Position numbers and translations under genes: made by a program. A DNA stretch of 64,000 bases from JASBRS01 sp964496495 (lineage in GTDB: Bacteria > Deinococcota > Deinococci > Deinococcales > Trueperaceae), in NCBI GenBank assembly GCA_964496495.1, contig CAZBZU010000003.1, positions 1-64,000 on the forward strand, read 5' to 3'. Positions 7,880 to 16,193 of the stretch are shown here, in pieces. The notes beneath the pieces are model-generated. The model made no database searches and had not been told where the DNA came from. It saw nothing but the letters and a program-made list of their open reading frames with translations. Within the stretch, counting starts at the first letter, position 1. The number at the start of each line of letters is the position of its first letter.

Positions 7880-8377
7880 ATGAAGTGCCCCTACTGCTCC
7901 TCGGAGGACACCCGGGTGATCAACTCCCGGCCGTCGGACGAGGGCGCCGCCATCCGCCGACGCCGGGAGTGCGGCGTGTGCCATCGACGCTTCACGACCT
8001 ACGAGCGCGCCCAGTTCGAGGCGCTGATGGTGCGCAAGCGCTCCGGTCGTCACGAGGCCTTCAACCCCGACAAGCTCCTGGAGAAGCTGCGCATCGCCTG
8101 CAACAAGCGGCCGGTGACCGAGAAGCAGCTGCGCGAGTTCGCGTACAGCTTCGAGGACGACGTACAGGCACCGGAGATCCCCTCCGAGGAGATCGGGCGG
8201 CGGACCCTCCAGTTCCTGCGCGCCCTCGACGACGTCGCGTACATCCGCTTCCTGAGCGTCTACCGCGACTTCGACTCGGTCGACCGCTTCATCGAGGAGA
8301 TCCGCGAGCTCGGCGGCGGCACCTCCGCCCTCGACCCGGAGGTCGAGGCGGAGCCGACCCCGGATCTGGAGCCCTGA
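7880..8377 (+). CDS. nrdR: Transcriptional repressor NrdR (ribonucleotide reductase regulator)
   Basis: The 165-residue protein combines an N-terminal zinc ribbon (C3, C6, C31, C34; MKCPYCSSEDTRVINSR) with an ATP-cone domain (roughly residues 47-140, starting LMVRKRSGRHEAFNPDKL). NrdR senses ATP/dATP and represses ribonucleotide reductase genes at NrdR boxes. Length is close to the family's 150-160; the extra residues are an acidic/proline-rich C-terminus. It follows the SDR-like gene by 40 nt. No ribonucleotide reductase gene is in the window. Confidence 0.96.
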   Translation: MKCPYCSSEDTRVINSRPSDEGAAIRRRRECGVCHRRFTTYERAQFEALMVRKRSGRHEAFNPDKLLEKLRIACNKRPVTEKQLREFAYSFEDDVQAPEIPSEEIGRRTLQFLRALDDVAYIRFLSVYRDFDSVDRFIEEIRELGGGTSALDPEVEAEPTPDLEP

Positions 8378-8579
8378 CGAGGTGAGCGCGCGGACCTCTC
8401 GCTGACCACCAGGTGCGGCGGCGGTGCGCAGGACGGCTCCGCGGCCGGCCGTCCGGCGAGCCACGGCGCAACCACCGGCACCCCCGAAACGCTATCCTTG
8501 TGCTACCCCCCGCGCCGGCGCGACCGTTCGGCCGATGCGCGGGATGCCGCGCCTGGCTGCCTGGGCGGGCGGAGGGAGA
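8378..8579. other. Gap between nrdR and the unknown gene
   Basis: About 200 nt. A -10-like TATCCT lies at 8493-8498 and GGAGGG at 8571-8576. I see no hairpin with T-run or other signal. Confidence 0.4.
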
Positions 8580-9698
8580 ATGTGTAGCGAACCGGGTCCG
8601 TCGGGCTTCATCACCAGCAGCCTGCCGGGGCTGGTGGGCGCCGGGCTGGCACCCACCATCGCCCGCGTCAAGGAGCGGCTGGTGGTGCAGCCGCGGCCGG
8701 ACGCGCTGGGCGTCGCCACCGTCGCCTTCCTGCCTCTCATGCTGGCGTGCGGCTTCGATGTCTTCGACCTGGCCCAGCTTCGCGGCACGACCGACGGCTC
8801 GAGGATGCTGTTCCGCGTGCGCCTGGACGGAAGCACTGCCGTGGCGGAGGTGCACGCCGTGGGGACGCCGCTCTCGCGCGGCGACCGGCAGGACGACGAG
8901 GCGGACGGGGCCTTCACGCTGCGCACCAACGGCGCGGACTGGCAGCTGCTGGTCCACGGCGAAGACCCGTACCCCTTCAGCCTCTACGACGACATCTTCC
9001 CCAGCGTTCTGGCTCGCCTGTTCCAGGTCGGCGGACCCGACGCCGCGCGGCGCGTCGAGCTGGCCCGCGGTCTGCTGCAACAGGAGTGGCTCGCCGGCAA
9101 GCTCGCGCGGCTGTCCCGGGAGCTCGGGGTGGACGAGCTGCGGCGCCTTCTGGGAGGCCCCGGCCACGATCCTCAGCGGCTGCTGACGGTGATGCGTGAA
9201 CGCCGCTTGCTCGGCGAGCGCCGGACGGTGGACGACCGGGCCTTGCAGCGCGCCATCGCCGTCACACTGCAAGCGACCGAGGCCGGCTCCGGGGCGCGGG
9301 TCGGCACGGAGGCACTCGCCCTCGACGACCTGCTACGCCACGCCGAGGCGGTGGCGAACCTTCGCGGCCGCCTGCGGACGCGCTTCGATGGGGTGACCTT
9401 GCCGGTCACCTCCCGCAACGGCCTCTACCTGGTGCTGGCCGCCGTGGCGATCCAGACGGGCCATCAGGACGCCGTCCCCTCCGACGATCTGATCGTGCCG
9501 CCGGCTCGAGTCCCGTCAGGCGTGCGCGCGCGCCCGCTGGGGCCATCGGGCTGGTTCCTGCTGCTCACCCGTGAGAAGCGGGCGCTGGCCGTGGCCGTGG
9601 CCACGCTCATCGAGGCGCTGGCGCTGCAGGGCCGGCTGGAGGCGTGGCAAGCCGGTCACCCCTACCCGGGGTGCGAGCTGGACGACCCCGACGGCTGA
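8580..9698 (+). CDS. Unrecognised protein, faintly like the N-domain of type I restriction R subunits
   Basis: I do not recognise this 372-residue protein with certainty. Residues about 20-140 have a layout like the type I restriction N-domain: a conserved-looking VATVAFLPLMLACGFDVFDLAQL, strands SRMLFRVRLDG and TAVAEVHAVG, then AFTLRTNGADWQLLV, comparable to the 'TNG..W.LY' strand of that fold. The nuclease D...ExK set is not intact, because the expected acid is missing and ExK reads E-V-H. The remainder is mostly helical, followed by a C-terminal alpha/beta part (VTLPVTSRNGLYLVLAAVAIQTG). The start at ATG 8580 has GGAGGG close by. An alternative is any upstream codon of the same open frame. 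A TATCCT box at 8493-8498 could be its promoter. Confidence 0.5.
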   Translation: MCSEPGPSGFITSSLPGLVGAGLAPTIARVKERLVVQPRPDALGVATVAFLPLMLACGFDVFDLAQLRGTTDGSRMLFRVRLDGSTAVAEVHAVGTPLSRGDRQDDEADGAFTLRTNGADWQLLVHGEDPYPFSLYDDIFPSVLARLFQVGGPDAARRVELARGLLQQEWLAGKLARLSRELGVDELRRLLGGPGHDPQRLLTVMRERRLLGERRTVDDRALQRAIAVTLQATEAGSGARVGTEALALDDLLRHAEAVANLRGRLRTRFDGVTLPVTSRNGLYLVLAAVAIQTGHQDAVPSDDLIVPPARVPSGVRARPLGPSGWFLLLTREKRALAVAVATLIEALALQGRLEAWQAGHPYPGCELDDPDG

Positions 9699-9699
9699 C

Positions 9700-12102
9700 T
9701 CAGCCGGGCGGCGCCGGGGCGAGGGTCAGCGTGCCGATGCGACCGCGCTCCGCGTCGCTCCGCCGCAGGCTCATGGGGAGGTAGCGGACGTCGCGCCAGC
9801 GCCGCAGGAAGTCGCCGTAGTGGCGGGACAGCACGTTGCCGGATTGCCCGGTGGTCTGGATGAACCGCGAGGCGTCCGGGGTCGCGAGGTCGTAGACCGC
9901 GCGGTAGCCGGGGCCAACGATCTGGCGGTAGGGGTGGGCGGCATCGCTCATGTCGTAGCGGCCGACGTCCACGGTGAACGGGCCGCCCCCGTTGGCGATG
10001 CGCAGGTCGAAGATGCGCCGGAGCGGGGTGCCGGTGAACACCTGGTGTGCGCTGTACGCCGGATGGACGTCGCCCCAGCGCCACCTCGAAGGATCCTTGC
10101 CGTGCGCCTTGGCCAACTGGAGGACGGCGTCCTGCAGGGCTGCGCTGGCGTCCTGAGCGCAGCTCTCGATGCCAGGGGTGCGGATGTCGTCGCACCAGTG
10201 CCTGTCGCTCGTCAGCACCTGTCCCAGGAAGCGGGGGTGGAACCCGAAGTAGGCGTCGAAAAGGTCGCCCATCTCGTCGCCGTACACGCGCTTGGAGAAG
10301 GCGCGGTACCAGGCCGCGAAGATCAGCGGCGCGCTGCCCGAGCGCGTCATGTCGCCATCCCAGTTCACCAGCTGGGCTTGCGCCTCTCGCGCCAGCTCGC
10401 TTGCCGGCCTGGCCGCCCGAAGCGTTGGCAGGAAGGTCCGCGCGAACAGCGAGGTCTGGTCGGACTGGATGCGCTCCATGCTGGCGACGGTGGCCTCGGG
10501 CGCGCCGTCGAGCAAGGCAGCGATCCGCTCGGCGCGGTACGGCACCGTCCAGTCCCGTGTCAGGTAGTACGGATAGCCGTCCGGCACCACCTTGTTGTTG
10601 GCGGTGACGATGCGCCCGCTCGCCGGGTTGAAGGTGTGCGGTAGCGCGGCGAAGGGCACGGTGCCGACCCAGTCGTACTCCCCGCTCCAGCCCGGCACCG
10701 GGACGCTGCCGTCGCCATGCTTGCGGATCGGGATGCGGCCGGGAGCGTAGTAGCCGATATTGCCGTCGACGTCCGCGTAGACGATGTTCTGCTCGGGGGT
10801 GACGAAGTCGCGCAGCGCGGCCTTGAACTGCGTCCAGTTCTGCGCCTGGTCCATCTTCATGACGGCCTGGATGGTGGTGTCGTCGGGCTCGAGTGCCGTC
10901 CACTGCATGGCGATCACGTAGCCGTTCCCGTGTTGCCTGGCAACGGCACCGGCGTCCTTGACCACGTCCGAGATGACGGGTCCGTGCCGGGTGCTGCGCA
11001 CCTTCAGGCTGACGTCGGCGGCGCCCTTCACGTGGATGACCTCGGTCCGCGTCTGGAAGGGCTCGCTGCCGGTGGGCGTGAGGTAGCGGCCGGGGTCCGC
11101 AGGGTCGACCTTCTCGATGAACAGGTCCTGGGTGTCGGGGCCGGTGTTCGTGAAGCCCCAGGCGATCCGCCGGTTGCGGCCCAGCAACACCGCCGGCGTG
11201 CCGGGAAGCGTTCCTCCGATGACGTCCAGCCCCGGCGCGGAGATCTGCGCCAGGTACCACAGCGAGGGGGCGTCCAGCGCCAGGTGGGGATCGTTGGCGA
11301 GGAGCGGCTTCCCCGATGCCGTGCCGGAGCCAGCCACGACCCAGTCGTTCGACCCCAGGCCGGGCGGTGGCGGCGCCGGCGCCGCCGCGCTGAGCGCGGC
11401 CAGCGGCAGCTTTCGGTAGAGGGCGCGGAAGTTCGGCACCACCACCGGTCCGTCCTTGGGGTAGGCCGGCCACAGCGTGGCGATGAGGGACTCGGGATCG
11501 GCGGGCCGCAGCTTGGCGATCAGCCGGGCCCGCAGAAGCTCGGTGCTCCAGTTGCCCGACAGGTCCCAGGACATCATCTTGGCCCACGCGATCACGTCGG
11601 CGGCGGTGAAGCGCTTCGGCTTCACGCCGAGGATGACGTACTCCGGAGGCCAGGCGCCGTGGTGAGCGTCGATGTAGGCGTTGATGCCGGCGACGTAGGC
11701 GTCGAGCCGGCTGCGCGTCTGGGGATCCAGATGCAGCAGCGCCTGCTGCGCGGCCCGGTAGACGCCCAGGGTGCGGAGGAACTCGTCGGTCGGCAGCGTC
11801 GCCTTACCGAGCACCTCGGATAGCGTCCCCTCACCCACGCGGCGTTGGAAGTCCATCTGCCACAGGCGGTCCTGCGCGTGAACGTACCCGAGCGCGAATA
11901 GCGCGTCGGGAACGTCCTTGGCGTAGATGTGCGGGACGTCGTTGGCATCCCGCACGATGTCGACCGGCTGCTTCAAGCCGGACAGGGTCACCGTTCCACG
12001 CGTTCTTGGCAGCGAGGTACGCAGGTAGAGCCAACCCCCCGCCGCCGCCAGCACCACCACCACGACGATCCCGCCAACGATGCGCAGCGCAAGCTTCACC
12101 AC
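9700..12102 (-). CDS. Penicillin acylase family protein (Ntn hydrolase)
   Basis: The 800-residue protein has one N-terminal membrane segment (residues about 7-28), so it is probably exported and anchored or cleaved. The alpha-chain region carries VPHIYAKDVPDALFALGYVHAQDRLWQMDF, the family's opening motif. The autocatalytic nucleophile is the Ser in GLGSNDWVVAG (S251), which would become the N-terminus of the beta chain. The family reads SNNW here more often than SNDW. Further conserved segments are LLANDPHLAL, WGFTNTGPDTQDLF and the Asn of ANNKVVPDGYPYYL. Known relatives hydrolyse beta-lactam side chains, acyl-homoserine lactones or other amides; the substrate here is not evident. The start is GTG 12102 or the adjacent GTG 12099, after GGAAGGAGA. 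It diverges from the lacI gene. Confidence 0.9.
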   Translation of the reverse strand: MVKLALRIVGGIVVVVVLAAAGGWLYLRTSLPRTRGTVTLSGLKQPVDIVRDANDVPHIYAKDVPDALFALGYVHAQDRLWQMDFQRRVGEGTLSEVLGKATLPTDEFLRTLGVYRAAQQALLHLDPQTRSRLDAYVAGINAYIDAHHGAWPPEYVILGVKPKRFTAADVIAWAKMMSWDLSGNWSTELLRARLIAKLRPADPESLIATLWPAYPKDGPVVVPNFRALYRKLPLAALSAAAPAPPPPGLGSNDWVVAGSGTASGKPLLANDPHLALDAPSLWYLAQISAPGLDVIGGTLPGTPAVLLGRNRRIAWGFTNTGPDTQDLFIEKVDPADPGRYLTPTGSEPFQTRTEVIHVKGAADVSLKVRSTRHGPVISDVVKDAGAVARQHGNGYVIAMQWTALEPDDTTIQAVMKMDQAQNWTQFKAALRDFVTPEQNIVYADVDGNIGYYAPGRIPIRKHGDGSVPVPGWSGEYDWVGTVPFAALPHTFNPASGRIVTANNKVVPDGYPYYLTRDWTVPYRAERIAALLDGAPEATVASMERIQSDQTSLFARTFLPTLRAARPASELAREAQAQLVNWDGDMTRSGSAPLIFAAWYRAFSKRVYGDEMGDLFDAYFGFHPRFLGQVLTSDRHWCDDIRTPGIESCAQDASAALQDAVLQLAKAHGKDPSRWRWGDVHPAYSAHQVFTGTPLRRIFDLRIANGGGPFTVDVGRYDMSDAAHPYRQIVGPGYRAVYDLATPDASRFIQTTGQSGNVLSRHYGDFLRRWRDVRYLPMSLRRSDAERGRIGTLTLAPAPPG

Positions 12103-12126
12103 CGTCTCCTTCCGCTTTCGGCGGCC

Positions 12127-12132
12127 ATTCTA
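12127..12132 (-). promoter_or_regulatory. Putative -10 element for the acylase gene
   Basis: TAGAAT on the minus strand lies 24 nt before the GTG start, leaving room for the GGAAGGAGA ribosome binding site. No convincing -35 is seen. Confidence 0.45.
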
Positions 12133-12207
12133 CCCTGGCGGCTTGTCCCCCGCGCCGCCGCGACACGCGCCTGGGACACACTTTGTTGCCTGTGGGACAA
12201 GCAGTCC

Positions 12208-12236
12208 TTGACAGCAGCGGCGCAGCGGCTTACATT
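12208..12236 (+). promoter_or_regulatory. Consensus promoter of lacI and the sugar operon
   Basis: TTGACA (12208-12213) and TACATT (12231-12236) are separated by exactly 17 nt. This is the best -35/-10 pair of the region and is followed directly by a palindromic operator. Confidence 0.8.
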
Positions 12237-12238
12237 TC

Positions 12239-12252
12239 AGAAAAGCTTTTCT
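12239..12252 (+). promoter_or_regulatory. Palindromic operator AGAAAAGCTTTTCT
   Basis: A perfect 14-bp palindrome lies over the predicted transcription start, 2 nt after the -10 box and 39 nt upstream of the LacI-family gene. Its placement and symmetry suit a site where the LacI protein blocks its own operon. Direct binding is inferred. Confidence 0.7.
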
Positions 12253-12291
12253 CGTTTTCGGGGCTGCGCGCCAGATGGCCTGGAGGGTCCA

Positions 12292-13326
12292 TTGGGAGCC
12301 AAGCGAACTGTACCCGTGCGTGTCGGGATCAAGGATGTCGCCCAGGCAGCGGACGTCTCTGTCGCGACGGTGTCGAGGGTGCTGAACGGTAGCGAGACCG
12401 TGCGCCCCGAGCTGCGTTCCCGGGTGCTGCGCGTCTCCCAAGAGCTCGGCTACCGCCCCAACCCGCATGCGCGCGCCCTCCACACCGGCCGCTCCCACGC
12501 GATCGGCATCGGCGTCGCCACCGCCTACATGGGAGGCTTCCTCACCGACCTGTTCGACGCGCTGGAGAACACGCTGGCAAGCGCCGGCTACCGCCTCATC
12601 GTGGCGGGGGGCAACGGCGAGCGGGCGAGCGAGAAGGCCACCCTGGTCGACCTCCTGAACCGGCACGTGGACGGGCTACTGGTCTACATGGAAGCCATCT
12701 GCGACAGCGATCTGGCCAGCATCGCGGTGGGCGGCACGCCGACCCTGGTGCTCGGCCGCACCGTTTCCGGTATCGAGGACCGCTGCCTCACCTGGGACCA
12801 GCGTGCCGGCGCCGCCCTGGCGACCGGGCACCTCCTCGCCCTGGGGCATCGCCGGATAGGCCACATCACGGGACCGCCCCGCAACCTGGACGCCCGTCTT
12901 CGCCGCGAGGGCTACCTGGAGACCATGCGTGGGGCCGGCGTCCAGGTCGACCCCGGCTGGATCGTGGAAGGGAGCTTCGAAGAGCAGGGAGGGCGCGATG
13001 CCATGCGCGCCCTGCTCGACCGGAAGGCCGTGACCGCAGCCTTCGTAGGCAACGATCGCATGGCGCTCGGCGCCCTCAACGCCCTCTGGGAGCGAGGCAT
13101 GAGCTGCCCCTCCGACGTTTCCATGGTGGGCTTCGACGACGCCTATGGCGCGGCCTTCGCCACGCCTCCGCTCACCACCGTGAAGCAACCCCTCGAGGAG
13201 CTCGGCCGCCTCGCGGCCCAACGCCTCCTCGACGACATCCGCGGCGAGCAAGGAGCAGGTCGGCCCGACCTTCCGCCGCTCGCCCTCGTGGTCCGTGCCT
13301 CGGCGCAACGAAGGGAGGTGCCCTGA
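12292..13326 (+). CDS. LacI-family transcriptional regulator of the sugar operon
   Basis: The 344-residue regulator has an N-terminal helix-turn-helix (residues about 12-33, IKDVAQAADVSVATVSRVLN) and hinge (NPHARALHTGRSHAIGIGV). A periplasmic-binding-like effector domain follows, including LALGHRRIGHITGP, AFVGNDRMALGAL and MVGFDDAYGAAFATPPLTTVKQP. The start chosen is TTG 12292, preceded by GGAGGG. GTG 12316, eight codons later, is the alternative. A consensus promoter and a perfect palindrome lie upstream, which suggests autoregulation. The ABC importer starts 62 nt downstream with its own strong ribosome site and no evident terminator, so the regulator is probably the first gene of the operon. 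The effector is presumably a beta-glucoside or a breakdown product. Confidence 0.92.
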   Translation: MGAKRTVPVRVGIKDVAQAADVSVATVSRVLNGSETVRPELRSRVLRVSQELGYRPNPHARALHTGRSHAIGIGVATAYMGGFLTDLFDALENTLASAGYRLIVAGGNGERASEKATLVDLLNRHVDGLLVYMEAICDSDLASIAVGGTPTLVLGRTVSGIEDRCLTWDQRAGAALATGHLLALGHRRIGHITGPPRNLDARLRREGYLETMRGAGVQVDPGWIVEGSFEEQGGRDAMRALLDRKAVTAAFVGNDRMALGALNALWERGMSCPSDVSMVGFDDAYGAAFATPPLTTVKQPLEELGRLAAQRLLDDIRGEQGAGRPDLPPLALVVRASAQRREVP

Positions 13327-13388
13327 GGGCGAAAGCCCCGACCAACCTGCCGCCCAAGCGTACCTAGTCCAAGGAGGAGAACGCCACC

Positions 13389-15101
13389 ATGGCGAAACAC
13401 GGCCTACATATCCGGCTCGTCACCGCGGTGACGGCGCTGGCCCTGGCTGTTGCCGGCTCCGTCGCCGTCGCCCAGACGCTGCCCCGCAACCAGACGCTCT
13501 ACATCGGCGGCTTCCAGTGGGGCCCGCCGACCAACTTCAATCCGCTAGCCTCCAGCCCGGCCTGGCCCACCGGCGGCGACGGCTCGATGAACCTCCAGGC
13601 CGACGGCTACCTGTACGAGACGCTGTTCATGTTCAACATCGTCGACGGCTCGTACGAACCTCTTCTCGGCAAGAGCATGAGTTGGACCACGCCGACGCAG
13701 CTCACGGTGAAGCTACAGCCGGGGTCGCAGTGGCAGGACGGCCAGCCGGTGACCGCCAGCGACGTGGTCTTCAGCTACGAGCTTGGCAAGAAGTTCTCCA
13801 CCAGCTACAGCGGCATGTGGGACTACCTTGCCTCCGTTCAGGCCCCCGACCCGCAGACCGTGGTCCTCAATCTCAACCCCTCCAAGCCCAACCCCGGCCT
13901 GATCGAGCAGTACGTCTCGACCGTCTACATCCTGCCGCAACACATCTGGCAGGCAGTGGCGGACAAGGGCCAATCAGCCCTGCTGCAGTACGAGAACTTC
14001 CAGCCGGTAGGCTCCGGGACCTACAAGGTGATGAGCCACAACCCGCAGCAGGTCGTGCTACAGCGCTTCGACAACTACTGGGGCAAGGACCTGTACGGCA
14101 TGCCCGCGCCCGAGTACGTGGTGCACCCGATCTTCAAGAGCAACGACGCCGGCAACCTGGCGCTCAAGCAGGGCAACCTGGATTGGTCCCAGGAATTCGT
14201 CCCCGAGGTGTGGACCATCAAGAACGCAGGCACCTGGTATAGCCAGAAGCCCTACTACGTGCCCGGGTCCATCCCGATGCTGGTCATCAACCTCCAGAAG
14301 CCCGGCCTCGACAACCCGCTGGTGCGGCGCGCGCTCGCCTACGCCATCAACTACCCGCTGATCGTCGAGACTGCGGTATCGAACTACTCCGCACCCGCCA
14401 AGTCGAGCCTCATCCTGCCGACCGGCGTCGAGTCGAAGTACTTCGACGCCCAGCAGGTCGAACAGGACGGCTGGAGCTACGATCCCGCCAAGGCCAAGGA
14501 CATCCTCGAGAACCAGCTCCACGCCAAGAAGGGTTCCGACGGCGTCTACGTCCTGCCCGACGGCACCAAGCTGAGCTTCACCGTCGAGACCCCCTACGGC
14601 TGGACCGACTGGATGGCCGCGCTGCAGGTGGTGTCGCAGAGCGCCAAGGCGGTCGGCATCGACGTGACGACCAAGTTCCCGCAGGCGCCCGTGGTCACCA
14701 CCGACGTGCAAACCGGCAACTTCGACATGGCCTGCTGGTACATCTCCGGCGTCGGCCCTGCGTCGCCATGGTCGCGCTTCCGTGACATGCTCGACAGCCG
14801 CAACGTCCCCCCGGTGGGCCAGAACGCCTTCTGGGACTACAACCGCTACAGCAACCCGAAGGTCGCTCCGCTGCTCGACCAGGCGGGCGCAGCCACCTCC
14901 GTCGCGGCGAAGAAGGCCGCCTACGCGCAGCTCGACAAGATCTTCATGCAGGACATCCCCGGCATCCCGCTGATGTACCGGGCGCTCCTGTTCTACGAGT
15001 TCAACACTTCCGTGTGGACCGGGTTCCCGACGGCGGCCAACCCCAACCACGCGCAACCCTTGTTCAACATAGACGTGCTTCGGTCGTTGAAGGCCAAATA
15101 A
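13389..15101 (+). CDS. ABC transporter substrate-binding protein (SBP family 5, oligosaccharide/oligopeptide type)
   Basis: The 570-residue periplasmic protein has a Sec signal peptide (basic MAKHGLHIRL, hydrophobic core to about residue 30, probable cleavage after AVA before QTLPRNQ). The SBP_bac_5 features are the ETLFMFNIVDGSYEPLLGKSM segment, PGSQWQDGQPVTASDVVFSYE, QFVSTVYILP-like IEQYVSTVYILPQHIW, and NPLVRRALAYAINYP. Family 5 proteins bind peptides, nickel or, in several thermophiles, cello-oligosaccharides. The genes downstream (GH3 glycosidase and sugar dehydrogenases) argue for an oligosaccharide. AAGGAGGAG lies 8 nt before the ATG. A large hairpin follows the stop codon and may raise the level of this mRNA segment relative to the permeases. 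Confidence 0.9.
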   Translation: MAKHGLHIRLVTAVTALALAVAGSVAVAQTLPRNQTLYIGGFQWGPPTNFNPLASSPAWPTGGDGSMNLQADGYLYETLFMFNIVDGSYEPLLGKSMSWTTPTQLTVKLQPGSQWQDGQPVTASDVVFSYELGKKFSTSYSGMWDYLASVQAPDPQTVVLNLNPSKPNPGLIEQYVSTVYILPQHIWQAVADKGQSALLQYENFQPVGSGTYKVMSHNPQQVVLQRFDNYWGKDLYGMPAPEYVVHPIFKSNDAGNLALKQGNLDWSQEFVPEVWTIKNAGTWYSQKPYYVPGSIPMLVINLQKPGLDNPLVRRALAYAINYPLIVETAVSNYSAPAKSSLILPTGVESKYFDAQQVEQDGWSYDPAKAKDILENQLHAKKGSDGVYVLPDGTKLSFTVETPYGWTDWMAALQVVSQSAKAVGIDVTTKFPQAPVVTTDVQTGNFDMACWYISGVGPASPWSRFRDMLDSRNVPPVGQNAFWDYNRYSNPKVAPLLDQAGAATSVAAKKAAYAQLDKIFMQDIPGIPLMYRALLFYEFNTSVWTGFPTAANPNHAQPLFNIDVLRSLKAK

Positions 15102-15112
15102 GCCTCGTTCTC

Positions 15113-15149
15113 GCCTGCAGGGGGGCCGCCATGCGGCTCCCCTGCAGGC
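15113..15149 (+). repeat. Strong intercistronic hairpin between binding-protein and permease genes
   Basis: GCCTGCAGGGG (15113-15123) pairs with CCCCTGCAGGC (15139-15149). Inside, GCCGC (15125-15129) pairs with GCGGC (15133-15137) around a CAT loop, with one G-U pair between. That gives about 17 stem pairs. No T-run follows, so mRNA stabilisation or partial attenuation is more likely than full termination. Confidence 0.7.
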
Positions 15150-15177
15150 ACCGATCGCAGCCGAGGAGGTCCTCCAG

Positions 15178-16191
15178 GTGTCGGCTAGATTCCGGAGATA
15201 CATCCTGACGAAGCTGGTCTGGTACCTGGTGGCACTGCTGGCGGCCGTCAGCCTCAACTTCTTCCTGCCGCGCGTGATCCCGGGCAACCCGGTGGACACG
15301 ATCATGGCCCACTTCCTGCAGAGCGGCGGGCAGGGAGCAGCGGCCGGCAAGATGTACCAGGCCTTCATCGCGCAGTTCGGCCTGGAGAGACCGCTGTGGG
15401 GCCAGTTCCTCACCTATCTCGGAGACATCGCCCACGGGAGCCTCGGACAGTCCTTCTCGCTGTTTCCGGCCCATGTGACCACGCTCATCGGCCAGGCCGC
15501 ACCGTGGACCATCGCCCTGCAGCTCCCCGCCATCCTGATCGGCTGGATCCTGGGCAACCTGTTGGGCGCCCTCGCGGCCTTCAAGCGCGGCGCGTTCGAT
15601 CGCAACCTGTTCGTGACGGCATTGGCGTTCTCGAGCATCCCCTACTACGCCCTGGCCATCGTGCTGCTCTACGTCTTCGCGGTGGTCCTGCCCATCTTCC
15701 CGGCCTCCGGCGGGTACGCCTTCGGCACCATCCCGAATCTCTCCTGGTCATTCATCTTCGACGCCCTGAGCCACTATCTCCTGCCCTTCCTGTCGCTTGT
15801 GGTGATCGCCATCGGGGGCCAGGCGGTGGGCATGCGTTCCATGGCGATCTACGAGCTCGGCAGCGACTACGTCAACTACGCCACCTCGCTCGGAGTCAGT
15901 GACCGGCGCGTGCTCGGTTACGTGTTCCGCAACGCCATGCTCCCGCAGATCACGGGACTGGCCCTGTCTCTGGGGACTCTCGTCGGCGGCGCGCTGATCA
16001 CCGAGATCGTGTTCTCCTACCCGGGGGTGGGCACGTTGCTGTTCAACGCCATCAACGCGAACGACTACCCGCTCATCCAGGGCATCACCTTGATCATCAT
16101 CGTGGCCGTGCTCCTGGCCAACTTCCTCGTCGACATGGCCTACGGCTACATCGACCCGCGGATCCGCGCGGCGCGCAGCGGGGAGCGCTAG
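15178..16191 (+). CDS. ABC transporter permease (DppB/OppB type)
   Basis: The 337-residue inner-membrane permease begins RYILTKLVWYLVALLAAVSLNFFLPRVIPGNPVD, the typical DppB-type first helix and PGNPV loop. A set of hydrophobic segments follows. The EAA-loop region reads YELGSDYVNYATSLGVSDRRVLGYVFRNAMLPQITGLALSLG, which contacts the ATPases. LVGGALITEIVFSYPGVGTLLFNAI is the C-terminal family signature. The start is GTG 15178, after GAGGAGG. It ends 2 nt before the second permease gene. Partner and substrate are inferred from the adjacent binding protein. Confidence 0.94.
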   Translation: MSARFRRYILTKLVWYLVALLAAVSLNFFLPRVIPGNPVDTIMAHFLQSGGQGAAAGKMYQAFIAQFGLERPLWGQFLTYLGDIAHGSLGQSFSLFPAHVTTLIGQAAPWTIALQLPAILIGWILGNLLGALAAFKRGAFDRNLFVTALAFSSIPYYALAIVLLYVFAVVLPIFPASGGYAFGTIPNLSWSFIFDALSHYLLPFLSLVVIAIGGQAVGMRSMAIYELGSDYVNYATSLGVSDRRVLGYVFRNAMLPQITGLALSLGTLVGGALITEIVFSYPGVGTLLFNAINANDYPLIQGITLIIIVAVLLANFLVDMAYGYIDPRIRAARSGER

Positions 16192-16193
16192 CC

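Noticed and set aside
8424..8579. Extension of the unknown gene to 8424
   Set aside because: The extra 52 residues are Arg/Pro-rich. A ribosome site precedes ATG 8580 and a -10-like box lies inside the extension.
9662..11587. A 641-codon minus-strand frame inside the acylase gene
   Set aside because: It overlaps the acylase in another frame and is arginine/proline-rich with no motif. The acylase frame has all expected signatures.
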